64,000 bases of DNA from Ferirhizobium litorale (lineage in GTDB: Bacteria > Pseudomonadota > Alphaproteobacteria > Rhizobiales > Rhizobiaceae): positions 186,001 to 250,000 of the forward strand of contig JALDYZ010000005.1 of assembly GCA_030028905.1 (NCBI GenBank), read 5' to 3'. The translations under genes were made by a program, and so were the position numbers. This document shows positions 8,613 through 16,656 of the stretch, in pieces; the first letter of the stretch is position 1, and every line of letters begins with the position of its first letter. The notes below the pieces were generated by a model. The model had not been told where the DNA came from. It searched no databases and saw only the letters and a list, made by a program, of their open reading frames with translations.

Positions 8613-9889
8613 TGACCCTTATCGTCTTTATCGCCTCTCTCCTCGGCGCCATGGCGATCGGCGTGCCGGTCGCCTTCGCGCTGATGTTCTGCGGGGTCGT
8701 CCTCATGTGGTTCATGGGGATGTTCAACAGCCAGATCATCGCCCAGAACATGATCATAGGGGCCGACACTTTCACGCTGCTTGCGATCCCGTTCTTCGTG
8801 TTGGCCGGCGAACTGATGAACGCCGGCGGTCTGTCCAAGCGCATTATCGAGTTCGCGATCGCCTGTGTCGGCCATATCCGCGGCGGGCTCGGCATCGTCG
8901 CGATCATGGCTGCCGTGATCATGGCCAGCATCTCGGGTTCGGCGGCAGCCGATACGGCTGCCCTTGCCGCGATCCTGATCCCGATGATGGCCAAGGCCGG
9001 CTACAACGTACCGCGCTCCGCCGGCCTGATCGCTTCCGGCGGCATCATCGCCCCGGTCATACCGCCGTCGATGGCGTTCATCGTTTTCGGTGTCGCCGCC
9101 AACGTCTCGATCACCCAACTCTTCATGGCCGGCATCGTGCCGGGATTGATCATGGGCCTCTCGCTCGTCGGGGCCTGGTTGATCGTCGTCGGCAAGGACA
9201 GCGTACAGCCCTTGGCCAAGGCGCCAGCGAAAGATCGCCTGAGAGCCACCGGGCGTGCGGCCTGGGCGCTCGGCATGCCGGTGATCATCCTCGGCGGCAT
9301 CAAGGCGGGCATTATGACGCCGACCGAAGCCGCAGTCGTCGCGGCAGCCTACGCGCTGTTCGTCGGCGTGGTGATCTATAGGGAATTGAAGCCGAGGGAC
9401 CTGCCGCGCGTCATCCTGCAGGCAGCCAAGACGACATCGATCATCATGTTCCTGGTCTGTGCGGCCCTAGTATCCGCCTGGCTCATCACCGCGGCGAACA
9501 TTCCGAATGAAATCGTTGGCTATATCGAGCCGTTGATCGATCGGCCGAAGCTGCTGATGTTCGTCATCATGCTGCTGATCCTTGTCGTGGGCACTGCCCT
9601 CGATCTGACGCCGACCATCCTGATCCTGACGCCGGTGCTGATGCCCATCATCAAGCAGGCGGGTATCGATCCGGTCTATTTCGGGGTCATGTTCATCATG
9701 AACTGCTGCATCGGTCTCATCACGCCGCCGGTTGGCGTCGTGCTGAACGTCGTGAGCGGCGTGGGGCGCGTTCCCCTCGGCAAGGTGGTGACCGGCATTC
9801 TGCCGTTCCTCCTGGCCCAGGTCTGCGTGCTCATGCTGCTCGTTCTGTTCCCCGACATCGTCATCGTGCCGGCACGCTGGCTGCATTGA
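8612..9889 (+). CDS. TRAP transporter large permease (DctM family)
   Basis: 425-aa inner-membrane protein with about 12 hydrophobic segments over its whole length. Family marks: IPFFVLAGELMNAGGLSKRI, ISGSAAADTAALAAILIPMM, the repeat-1 PPSMAFIVFG and the symmetric repeat-2 GIDPVYFGVMFIMN and LITPPVGVVLNV. This is the transport-carrying subunit. Coupled to the small permease by a one-base overlap. Confidence 0.95.
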   Translation: MTLIVFIASLLGAMAIGVPVAFALMFCGVVLMWFMGMFNSQIIAQNMIIGADTFTLLAIPFFVLAGELMNAGGLSKRIIEFAIACVGHIRGGLGIVAIMAAVIMASISGSAAADTAALAAILIPMMAKAGYNVPRSAGLIASGGIIAPVIPPSMAFIVFGVAANVSITQLFMAGIVPGLIMGLSLVGAWLIVVGKDSVQPLAKAPAKDRLRATGRAAWALGMPVIILGGIKAGIMTPTEAAVVAAAYALFVGVVIYRELKPRDLPRVILQAAKTTSIIMFLVCAALVSAWLITAANIPNEIVGYIEPLIDRPKLLMFVIMLLILVVGTALDLTPTILILTPVLMPIIKQAGIDPVYFGVMFIMNCCIGLITPPVGVVLNVVSGVGRVPLGKVVTGILPFLLAQVCVLMLLVLFPDIVIVPARWLH

Positions 9890-9936
9890 GGGAAATGAAG
9901 TTTCGCCATCTCAACCAACATCCACGGGAGGATATC

Positions 9937-10941
9937 ATGAGAAAACTTCTACTTGCTACGACTGCCATTGCGTTCTCCGTTTCGGCGTCCGCTCCGGCTT
10001 TCGCCGAATTCAATGAGCGCAACATCCGCGTGTCCAACGGCATCAACGCCGACCATCCGGTCGGCAACGGTATCGACGCCATGCAGAAATGCCTCGACGA
10101 AAAGTCCGGCGGCAAGCTCAAGCTGACAGCCTTCTGGGGCGGCGCACTCGGCGGCGACCTGCAGGCCACGCAGGCTCTTCGCTCGGGCGTTCAGGAAGCC
10201 GTCGTCACCTCGTCGTCGCCGCTCGTCGGCATCGAGCCGGCGCTCGGCGTTTTCGACCTGCCGTTCCTCTTTGCCAATGCCGACGAAGCCTACAAGGTTC
10301 TCGACGGCGAGTTCGGCGACATGATGAACCAGAAGCTCGAAGCCGTCGGCCTCGTGAACCTCGCCTACTGGGAAAACGGCTTCCGCAACCTGTCGAATTC
10401 GGTTCGTCCGGTTACGAAGTGGGAAGACTTCGAGGGCATGAAGGTTCGCGTCATGCAGAACAATGTCTTCCTCGACACCTTCCAGAACCTCGGCGCCAAT
10501 GCCACGCCGATGGCCTTCGGCGAAGTCTTCTCGGCTCTGGAAACCAAGACGATCGACGCCCAGGAAAACCCCTACGTGACGATCGACACCTCGAAGTTCT
10601 TCGAAGTTCAGAAATACGTCACCGAGACCAACCACGCCTACACGCCGTTCCTCTTCCTCTTCTCCAAGGCGATTTTCGATACCTACACGCCCGAAGAGCA
10701 GGCGGCCCTGCGTGAATGCGCCATTGTCGGGCGCGACGTCGAGCGCCAGGTGATCGGCGACCTCAACAAGAAGTCGCTCGAAAAGATCAAGGCCGCCGGT
10801 CTGGAAGTGAACGTCCTTTCTCCGGAAGAGCAGGCCCGCATCCGCGAGAAGTCGATGGTCGTCTATGAAAAGCACAAGACCGAGATCGGCGCCGACGTTG
10901 TCGATGGCATCCTCGTGCAGCTCGAAGAGATCCGTAAGTAA
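9937..10941 (+). CDS. TRAP transporter substrate-binding protein (DctP family)
   Basis: 334-aa periplasmic protein. Signal peptide about residues 1-22 (MRKLLLATTAIAF... cleaving after PAFA). The mature part has DctP marks: SNGINADHPVGNGIDAMQK, FWGGALGGDLQATQALRSG, and the conserved arginine in KVRVMQNNVFLDTF that salt-bridges substrate carboxylate in this family, followed by GANATPMAFGEVFSALETKTIDAQENP. Start ATG 9937 follows GGGAGGATATC. Gene order Q-M-P, with the binding protein last, differs from the P-Q-M order of the second TRAP system in this window. Ligand is likely a sugar acid, given the neighbours. Confidence 0.93.
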   Translation: MRKLLLATTAIAFSVSASAPAFAEFNERNIRVSNGINADHPVGNGIDAMQKCLDEKSGGKLKLTAFWGGALGGDLQATQALRSGVQEAVVTSSSPLVGIEPALGVFDLPFLFANADEAYKVLDGEFGDMMNQKLEAVGLVNLAYWENGFRNLSNSVRPVTKWEDFEGMKVRVMQNNVFLDTFQNLGANATPMAFGEVFSALETKTIDAQENPYVTIDTSKFFEVQKYVTETNHAYTPFLFLFSKAIFDTYTPEEQAALRECAIVGRDVERQVIGDLNKKSLEKIKAAGLEVNVLSPEEQARIREKSMVVYEKHKTEIGADVVDGILVQLEEIRK

Positions 10942-10952
10942 TACGGGCGCAT

Positions 10953-10970
10953 CCCCGCGTTCGCGCGGGG
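10953..10970 (+). other. 7-bp GC hairpin with TTCG loop
   Basis: CCCCGCG-TTCG-CGCGGGG, 11 nt past the dctP stop and 14 nt before the intrinsic terminator. No U-run follows. Probably protects the 3' end of the mRNA for the binding protein, which is usually needed in excess over the permeases. Confidence 0.55.
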
Positions 10971-10984
10971 CTATGAATAGCAAG

Positions 10985-11014
10985 GGGCCTGTGGCATTCG
11001 CCGCAGGCCCTTTT
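10985..11014 (+). terminator. intrinsic terminator of the FAH-TRAP operon
   Basis: Stem GGGCCTGTGG / CCGCAGGCCC (one G-U pair) with a short loop, followed by TTTT. Lies between the rightward dctP and the leftward EamA gene. Confidence 0.8.
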
Positions 11015-11032
11015 GTCGTCGATAGTGGCTAT

Positions 11033-11926
11033 TCAGCCGAGTCTTCGAGCGGGCAACGTCATGGCGATGACGCCGGCGACCACGCAGCCCAGCCCCAGCC
11101 ACGCTGTCGGCGAAAGGCTTTCGCCGAGGAAGACCACGCCGATGGCAACGCCGATCGGCACACGGAGATAGGCTTGCGCCGTCGTGCCGACCGAACCGAG
11201 CACGTGCAGCAGGCGGAAATAGATCACGAATGCCAGCGCGGTCGAGAAGATGGAGAGGGCGAGGAGCGCGGCAACGGAGTTGGCGCTCGGGGCCAGCGTC
11301 CATGGCTGGTCGACAGCGAGGCTAATGGGAATGAGGATCGCGGCGCTGCAGATCAGTGTGCCGGCCGCCGGCATCATCGGATCAAGTCCCCTGAAATTCT
11401 GGCCGAATATCGCAGCGCTCGCATAGCAGATGGTGGCTGCGACGATAGCAATTTGCGCCCATAGCTCCTGTCCCAGCCCTCTCATCGACTCGACGCCGAC
11501 GATCAGGCATATGCCGAACAATCCAGCAGCAACACCGTACAGCTTGCGGCCGGTCACGACCTCGTGGCGGGTAATCAGCGCCGTGAGCAGAAAGGCGAAT
11601 ATCGGGGTGGTTGAGTTCAGTATCGTCGCCAGGCCCGCGTCGGTCGTCTGCTCGGCCCAGGCGATCAGTGTGAAAGGGATGGCGCTGTTGAGGCAGGCCT
11701 GGACCAGGAAGCGCTTCCACGTTTGCCTGTCTCCGGGCAGTTTCAACCCGCGCAAGCGGACCAGCAGTGCGAGAGCCGCGCCGGCAATAAGCGTCCTGGC
11801 GGCGATGAACGTCACCGGCGGGATGGTTTCGACGCCGATCTTGATGAAAGTATAGGAGGCTCCCCACAAGGTGGAGAGCGCCAGAAGCAACGCCAGATCC
11901 GTCGCCGTGTTCGTCTTGCCAGTCAT
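11033..11926 (-). CDS. EamA/DMT-family transporter
   Basis: 297-aa membrane protein with ten hydrophobic segments in two repeated EamA halves. The first half begins LALLLALSTLWGASYTFIKIG and the second near IAIVAATICYASAAIFGQNF. The signature AEQTTDAGLATILNSTTPIF with FLLTALITRHE is typical of RhaT/EamA metabolite exporters. Start MTGKTN at 11926. 123 bp separates it from the next EamA gene upstream, so it may have its own promoter. Substrate unknown; clustering with sugar-acid genes may mean overflow export, but this is weak inference. Confidence 0.88.
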   Translation of the reverse strand: MTGKTNTATDLALLLALSTLWGASYTFIKIGVETIPPVTFIAARTLIAGAALALLVRLRGLKLPGDRQTWKRFLVQACLNSAIPFTLIAWAEQTTDAGLATILNSTTPIFAFLLTALITRHEVVTGRKLYGVAAGLFGICLIVGVESMRGLGQELWAQIAIVAATICYASAAIFGQNFRGLDPMMPAAGTLICSAAILIPISLAVDQPWTLAPSANSVAALLALSIFSTALAFVIYFRLLHVLGSVGTTAQAYLRVPIGVAIGVVFLGESLSPTAWLGLGCVVAGVIAMTLPARRLG

Positions 11927-12049
11927 GTTGTCCCCGTTCCTGCATGTGCTATCCGGCTCATCTCTAGCGCTTTCGGACGCAGGACGCTTCGACGTGGATC
12001 GAACTATCGGCGGCTCGCGGGATGCAGCGCGGGCAACATCCCGAAAGGT

Positions 12050-12973
12050 TCACGGCACTTCCAGCGGGCCGTCGAGCTGGCGTTTCTTCAACTGCTGTTC
12101 GCGGAAGAAGATGAACATTCCCGACCCGATGATCAGCGTTGCGCCGAGCATCATGGTGAGCCGTGGTACGTCGCCGAAGAACATCCAGCCGAAGACGATG
12201 GCCCAAATGAGAAGCGTGTACTGAAGCGGCGCGACGGTTGCGGCGTCGGAGATCTTCAGTGCCCGGTTGACCAGCATATGCGCGCCCATGGCGACGACGC
12301 CCAGCAGGCACAGCAGCGCCAGTTCCGGTGGTGAGGTCAAGGGTGTCCAATCGAAGGGGGCAAAGGCCAGGCCGGCAAGACCGGCGCCACCGAGCTGGAA
12401 GAGCACCAGGGTCTTGTCCGGCGTGGAACGCAGGCTGCGGCCCGACAGCAACATGAAGGCGAAGGCGAAGGTGCCAACGAGCGAGATGATGGCAGGCATG
12501 GTAAACATCGCGCTCGACGGTTCGAGCGTGATGATGACGCCGATGAAGCCGACGAAGATCGCCGTCCAGCGCCGCCAGCCAACCTTCTCGCCAAGCAGCA
12601 GCGGCGAGGCGGCGGCGACATAGATCGGCGCCGCAAGCCAGTAGGTCATCACATCGGCGAGCGGCAGGTACATGACCGCATAGTAGAAGCAGAACACCTC
12701 CATCGTCGAAAACAGCACCCGCGCCGCCTGCATCAGCGGTCTCTCGGCCTCGATGATCGGCTTCCATCCGGCACGCCAGAGGAAGGGTGAAAGGATGAGC
12801 AGTGCGGCGATGCTGCGGATCAGGATCACCTGGCCGAGGCCATAGCTGGCCACCAGCCATTTGCCCATCGCGTCGTTCAGCGCGAACATCAGCATGCCGA
12901 GCAGCATCAATGCCGGTCCGGCCACCGAACTCAGTGGGCTGCCGCCTACGGCGGTGTCACTCGTGTTGGTCAT
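12050..12973 (-). CDS. EamA/DMT-family transporter
   Basis: 307-aa ten-helix drug/metabolite transporter. ALNDAMGKWLVASYGLGQVILIR and the second-half segment GVVAMGAHMLVNRALKISDAATVAPLQY are characteristic of the family. Start MTNTS at 12973 is preferred because GAGGA lies 5 nt upstream; an in-frame ATG at 12991 has no ribosome site and would overlap the preceding stop. The enolase-superfamily gene ends only 19 nt upstream, so the two are very likely co-transcribed, linking this exporter to the same sugar-acid regulon. Confidence 0.88.
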   Translation of the reverse strand: MTNTSDTAVGGSPLSSVAGPALMLLGMLMFALNDAMGKWLVASYGLGQVILIRSIAALLILSPFLWRAGWKPIIEAERPLMQAARVLFSTMEVFCFYYAVMYLPLADVMTYWLAAPIYVAAASPLLLGEKVGWRRWTAIFVGFIGVIITLEPSSAMFTMPAIISLVGTFAFAFMLLSGRSLRSTPDKTLVLFQLGGAGLAGLAFAPFDWTPLTSPPELALLCLLGVVAMGAHMLVNRALKISDAATVAPLQYTLLIWAIVFGWMFFGDVPRLTMMLGATLIIGSGMFIFFREQQLKKRQLDGPLEVP

Positions 12974-12992
12974 CGATTTCCTCGTCGGCATT

Positions 12993-14195
12993 TTAGATAG
13001 TCGAAGTGTCGGAGACCCGGCGGCTGACGGTAAAAGCACGCTCGAGCTCGGGAATGAGTTCCATGCCGAGGCCCGCGCCGGGCGGCACGGTGATCATGCC
13101 GTTGCGGACTTCGGGAAGGGCAGTGACGAGGTCGCGGTACCAGGTGTTGTAGAAGGCGCGCACGCTTTCCTGGACCAGCGCATTGGGTGCGTTGAGCGAC
13201 AGGTGCGTCGAAGCGCACAGGACGACCGGGCCGGTGCAGTCGTGCGGCGCGACCGGCAGGTGCCAGGCTTCCGCCATCGCGGCGATCTTGCGGGCCTCGG
13301 ACAGGCCGCCGCACCAGCTGATGTCGAGCATGACCACGCCTGCCGCCCCGGTTTCGAGATAGTCGCGGAAGGCCCAGCGCGAGCCGAGTGTCTCCGAAGC
13401 CGAGATCGGGGCCGGCGAGACTTCCGCATAGCGCTTGAGGCTGGCAAGGCTGTCCATCTTGATCGGATCCTCGTGCCAGAAGGTCTGGTAGGGGGCGAGG
13501 GCCTTGGCAATCTGCATCGCCGGCAGCAGCTGCCACATCGAATGGAACTCGACCATGATGTCCATCTTGTCGCCGACGGCGGCGCGGATCTTCTCGAAGG
13601 GCTCGAGTGCCTTCTTGAGGTCGGGCATCGAGATGTACTGGCCCCGGGTCTTTTCGGCCGCTGCATCGAAGGGCCAGATCTTCATCGCCGTGATGCCGTC
13701 TTCCAGCAGGGACTGGGCAAGCTCGTCGGCCCGGTGCAGGAAGCCGTTCAAGTCGTCGTAGTCCTTACCGGTCGCAAGGCCGTAGTTGGCAGTCGTCTGG
13801 CCGGTCGCCTTCTTGATGTATTCGGTGCCGGCACAGGTGTTGTAGGTACGGATCTCGCGGCGGGTGAAGCCGCCGAGGAGCTGCGCGATCGGCAGGCCGG
13901 TCGCCTTTCCGAACAGATCCCAAAGGGCGATGTCGAAGGCGGAATTGCCGCGCACTTCAGCGCCGGACGAACGGAAGCCCAGGTAGCCGACGAGGTCGGC
14001 GGAAAGCCTGTCGATCTCCAGTGGATCGTGACCGATCACGCGCGGCGCGATATATTCATGCACATAGGCTTCCACGGTCTCGGCCCCGAAGAAGGTTTCG
14101 CCAAGACCCGTCAGGCCTTCGTCGGTATGGACCAACACCCACAGCAGATTGGCGCGCTCGGCGACGCGCACGGTTTCGAGACGTGTAATCTTCAT
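12993..14195 (-). CDS. enolase-superfamily (mandelate racemase/muconate lactonizing) sugar-acid dehydratase or racemase
   Basis: 400-aa protein with an N-terminal capping domain and a C-terminal barrel. Three metal-ligand acids appear at E216 (DIMVEFHSMW), E242 (FWHEDPIKM) and E268 (ISASETLGSR). K172 (TAMKIWPFD) is a candidate catalytic base and H318 (VAPHDCTGP) a candidate catalytic acid. The metal triad is family-defining, while E216-F-H and K-x-W do not place it in a single characterised subgroup. Galactonate/mannonate-type dehydration is my best guess. Start: two consecutive ATGs (14198, 14195) follow GGGAGG, and the second has better spacing. A TTGTCAGAC site at 14349 suggests control together with the island at 0.6-10.9 kb. 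Confidence 0.85.
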   Translation of the reverse strand: MKITRLETVRVAERANLLWVLVHTDEGLTGLGETFFGAETVEAYVHEYIAPRVIGHDPLEIDRLSADLVGYLGFRSSGAEVRGNSAFDIALWDLFGKATGLPIAQLLGGFTRREIRTYNTCAGTEYIKKATGQTTANYGLATGKDYDDLNGFLHRADELAQSLLEDGITAMKIWPFDAAAEKTRGQYISMPDLKKALEPFEKIRAAVGDKMDIMVEFHSMWQLLPAMQIAKALAPYQTFWHEDPIKMDSLASLKRYAEVSPAPISASETLGSRWAFRDYLETGAAGVVMLDISWCGGLSEARKIAAMAEAWHLPVAPHDCTGPVVLCASTHLSLNAPNALVQESVRAFYNTWYRDLVTALPEVRNGMITVPPGAGLGMELIPELERAFTVSRRVSDTSTI

Positions 14196-14340
14196 CATAT
14201 CCTCCCAGCCGCAATGGCCCCTGTCCAAAGCGGCCGTTCCTCTCCTCAAGGGCTGGCGCGCCGTTGCCTCAGCGCCAAGACTTCGGCCTTGTCGCTGTGT
14301 TTGGCGAGAATCCTTCCATGACGCAAGATCCATTCTCGCG

Positions 14341-14357
14341 TTGTCATGTTGTCAGAC
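14341..14357. promoter_or_regulatory. candidate GntR operator upstream of the enolase-superfamily gene
   Basis: TTGTCATGTTGTCAGAC: the last nine bases equal the core of the operator at 6829 and match that at 4382 apart from two positions. About 150 bp upstream of the start at 14195. Supports a shared regulon but the position is rather far upstream. Confidence 0.42.
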
Positions 14358-14541
14358 TTCTCTTCTGGCGAGACACAATACGTCGATCGGCGACGAGCAC
14401 AAGCTCTCTCGCAGCAATTTTTTGCTACCCTGCGGGGGTTCGCAATCCAGGCCCGGCAACTTCAGCCTGCCGGCAGTTCTGCCGTCATATGATGGGGGTG
14501 AGTTTCCGGGCTCGCCTTGTGGTCCTTCAATCTCGGAAACG

Positions 14542-14574
14542 AAAAAAAATGCGGCGCGCCTTCCGGCACGCCGC
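14542..14574 (-). terminator. intrinsic terminator of the alpha/beta hydrolase gene
   Basis: On the minus strand: GCGGCGTGCC-GGAA-GGCGCGCCGC (one G-U pair), then ATTTTTTTT. Lies 30 nt downstream of the stop at 14604. Confidence 0.88.
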
Positions 14575-14603
14575 AGTCGATGTCCGGTATTCGAGGCGGT
14601 TGA

Positions 14604-15446
14604 TCAGCTCTGGACGAAGGCGAGAAGGTCGGGATTGATCACGTCGGCATGAGTGGTCAGCATGCCGTGCGGGAACCCCGGATAGATCTTGAGAGTACTG
14701 TTCTTCACCAGCTCGTGTTGCAGCACGCTGGCGGCCTTGTAGGGAACGACCTGGTCGTCGTCGCCCTGCAGGATCAGCGTCGGCACGGTGATCGCCTTCA
14801 GGTCTTCGGTCTGGTCGGTCTCGGAGAAGGCCTTGATGCCTTCGTAGTGCGCCTTGGCGCTGCCGATCATGCCTTGGCGCCACCAATTGTTGATCACGCC
14901 CTGCGAGACCTTCGCGCCCGGCCGGTTAAAGCCGTAGAAGGGGCCGGCGGCGACGTCGATGTAGAACTGCGCGCGATTGGCGGCCAGCGCGTCGCGGAAG
15001 CTGTTGAGGACCTCGATCGGCGTTCCCTCGGGATTGCTCGGCGTCTTCAGCATCAGCGGCGGAACGGAGCTGACGAGCACCATCTTGGCGACGCGGCCCT
15101 GCGGCTGGCCGTATCTGGCGACATAGCGGGCGACTTCGCCGCCACCCGTGGAATGTCCGATATGGACGGCGCTGCGGAGATCGAGATGTTCGGCCACCGC
15201 CGAGGCGTCGGCGGCATAGTGGTCCATGTCATGACCATCGCTGATCTGCGTGGACCGTCCGTGGCCGCGGCGGTCGTGGGCGACGGCGCGGTAGCCCTTG
15301 TTGACGAAGAACAGCATCTGCGCGTCCCAATCGTCCGAGGACAGCGGCCAGCCGTGATGGAAGACGATCGGTTGGGCGTCCCTTGGACCCCAATCCTTGT
15401 AGAAAATGCTCACGCCGTCCTTCGTTGTTACATATGCCTCGACCAT
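14604..15446 (-). CDS. alpha/beta hydrolase, cofactor-free haloperoxidase/esterase family
   Basis: 280-aa protein. Visible alpha/beta-hydrolase marks: oxyanion region HHGWPLSSDDWDAQM, nucleophile elbow GHSTGGGEVARYV (Ser), acid in LILQGDDDQVVPY (Asp) and catalytic His in FPHGMLTTHAD. RGHGRSTQISDGHDMDHYAAD is typical of proteins annotated as non-heme chloroperoxidase, whose real activity is usually as an esterase or perhydrolase. Start MVEAYVTTKDG at 15446 (GGAGC 9 nt upstream) begins directly with the fold; a longer in-frame start at 15557 would add a low-complexity tail. Monocistronic, with its own terminator. Confidence 0.9.
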   Translation of the reverse strand: MVEAYVTTKDGVSIFYKDWGPRDAQPIVFHHGWPLSSDDWDAQMLFFVNKGYRAVAHDRRGHGRSTQISDGHDMDHYAADASAVAEHLDLRSAVHIGHSTGGGEVARYVARYGQPQGRVAKMVLVSSVPPLMLKTPSNPEGTPIEVLNSFRDALAANRAQFYIDVAAGPFYGFNRPGAKVSQGVINNWWRQGMIGSAKAHYEGIKAFSETDQTEDLKAITVPTLILQGDDDQVVPYKAASVLQHELVKNSTLKIYPGFPHGMLTTHADVINPDLLAFVQS

Positions 15447-15852
15447 GAGGTTCGCTCCATTTCTTGCTTGAGGTTGTATCTTCGCCGCAAATGCCGCCGC
15501 GGCCATGAATGAGGCCGTGGTCGAAACGTACCCACAGTGGCCCGGAGCAAAAAGCATACCTAAGTGTAGTTGAGGCTAGACGATCACCCGGCTTTGCATC
15601 GATTGCTTGTTACCAAAGATGGGCTCGATTGACGATCGCGTGAGTTGCATGCGGTAAACCTCTGCCTCAGCGGCATAGCCTCGAGAATTCATGCAAACTT
15701 GCGCGGGTCTGTCGGGACGAACACGATGTTGCCGCGGCGCGATGCACCGCGACGAAACGCGTCGAACATGTCTTTGAACAGGACCGGGAATTCCGCTGGC
15801 TCCGGCCTTGGCCGACGCGACCGGTATCAGCAGCTGAAGCGGGCTTGAAAAG
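15447..15852. other. 406-bp region without a convincing gene; possible relic
   Basis: Minus-strand bases 15826-15689 stay open for 45 codons and read like part of a real protein (for example FPVLFKDMFDAFRRG and GNIVFVPTDPRKFA, then stop). The stretch has no start codon with a ribosome site and is blocked by a stop upstream. It may be the degraded end of a lost gene. Nothing else recognisable. Confidence 0.35.
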
Positions 15853-16656
15853 TCAGTCTGCCCCGGGGAATTGTCCGCCCAGATATTCCTCGCTGACATA
15901 GTGCGGGTATTCGGACTTGGCAGCCCTTGCGATGCTCTCGTCGATCTCGACCACCACGACCGGGTTCTCTTCCGAGGTCGTGCCGATCAACCTGCCATGC
16001 GGGTCTGTCGCGAAACCTCCACCACCAAATATGCTGTCGGGACTGGCGGGATTGCGGCTGCGATTTGAACTAACGACATACGCGCCGGCCGACGCCGCGG
16101 CCATCACGCTTGCCGCATGCCAGAGCACGGAATTGCCGCCGGTGGCCCTGGGCGCGGCAATCACATCCGCACCGCGCTGGCCGAGCAGTTTTGCGCATCG
16201 GGGGAACATCAGTTCGGTGCACAACAGCGCTCCGATCATCGTCTTGCCGGCTGCCAGCGGTTCGAAGCCGGAGTGGAACGGTTTGAACCAGGAGGCCTCT
16301 TCCCAGTTCGGCTCGGCCGGAAAAAGATGCTTGTGGTGCAGGAAGCGGTAGGTGCCGCGTTCCATAATGAACGCCTCGTTCGCCAGGGCATCCGGGTGCA
16401 TGACCGGCCTTGAGGAAACGATCGTGGTCGCGTTGAGGGCCGCGAGTTCGTCCAGCGCCTCGTCATGCAGCCGCGCCCATGCCTGCGCCTGCTCGGGATC
16501 GAAGCCCTTCACTCTGGGGAGCCAGTTGCCGAAGGGCATTTCGTTGGTCACGAGTATATCCGGATGGAGATCGTCGACGAGCGCCCTGATTCTCGACCAC
16601 GCTTCCGTTCCGGGCAAAAGCCCGTCTTCCCACTCGACGATTGCTATCCGTGTCAT
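15853..16656 (-). CDS. carbon-nitrogen hydrolase (nitrilase superfamily)
   Basis: 267-aa amidase-fold protein. The Glu-Lys-Cys triad is visible as NEMPFGNWLP (E about 39), HHKHLFPAEP (K about 113) and GALLCTELMFP (C about 151). RATGGNSVLWHAASVMAAASAGAYVVSSNR and DPHGRLIGTTSEENPVVVVEID are typical of the fold's second half. Members hydrolyse nitriles, amides or carbamoyl groups; the specific substrate cannot be read here. Start MTRIAIVEWEDG at 16656 begins with the first fold strand. An in-frame ATG at 16701 adds 15 residues without family character. Confidence 0.87.
   Translation of the reverse strand: MTRIAIVEWEDGLLPGTEAWSRIRALVDDLHPDILVTNEMPFGNWLPRVKGFDPEQAQAWARLHDEALDELAALNATTIVSSRPVMHPDALANEAFIMERGTYRFLHHKHLFPAEPNWEEASWFKPFHSGFEPLAAGKTMIGALLCTELMFPRCAKLLGQRGADVIAAPRATGGNSVLWHAASVMAAASAGAYVVSSNRSRNPASPDSIFGGGGFATDPHGRLIGTTSEENPVVVVEIDESIARAAKSEYPHYVSEEYLGGQFPGAD

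Larger units (their letters stand above)
14196..14603. other. 408-bp intergenic region: promoter of the enolase-superfamily gene and terminator of the hydrolase gene
   Basis: No convincing gene. It contains a TTGTCATGTTGTCAGAC segment (14341-14357) with two TTGTC half-sites, and the terminator at 14542-14574. The part between them shows nothing I can assign. Confidence 0.6.

Noticed and set aside
12003-12049. CGGGATG...CATCCCG inverted repeat after the second EamA gene considered as a terminator
   Set aside because: Twelve-nt loop and no U-run on the minus strand; evidence too weak to list.
15576-15899. 107-codon minus-strand frame between the hydrolase and nitrilase genes
   Set aside because: No ribosome site; it overlaps the nitrilase gene's 3' end and has no recognisable motif.
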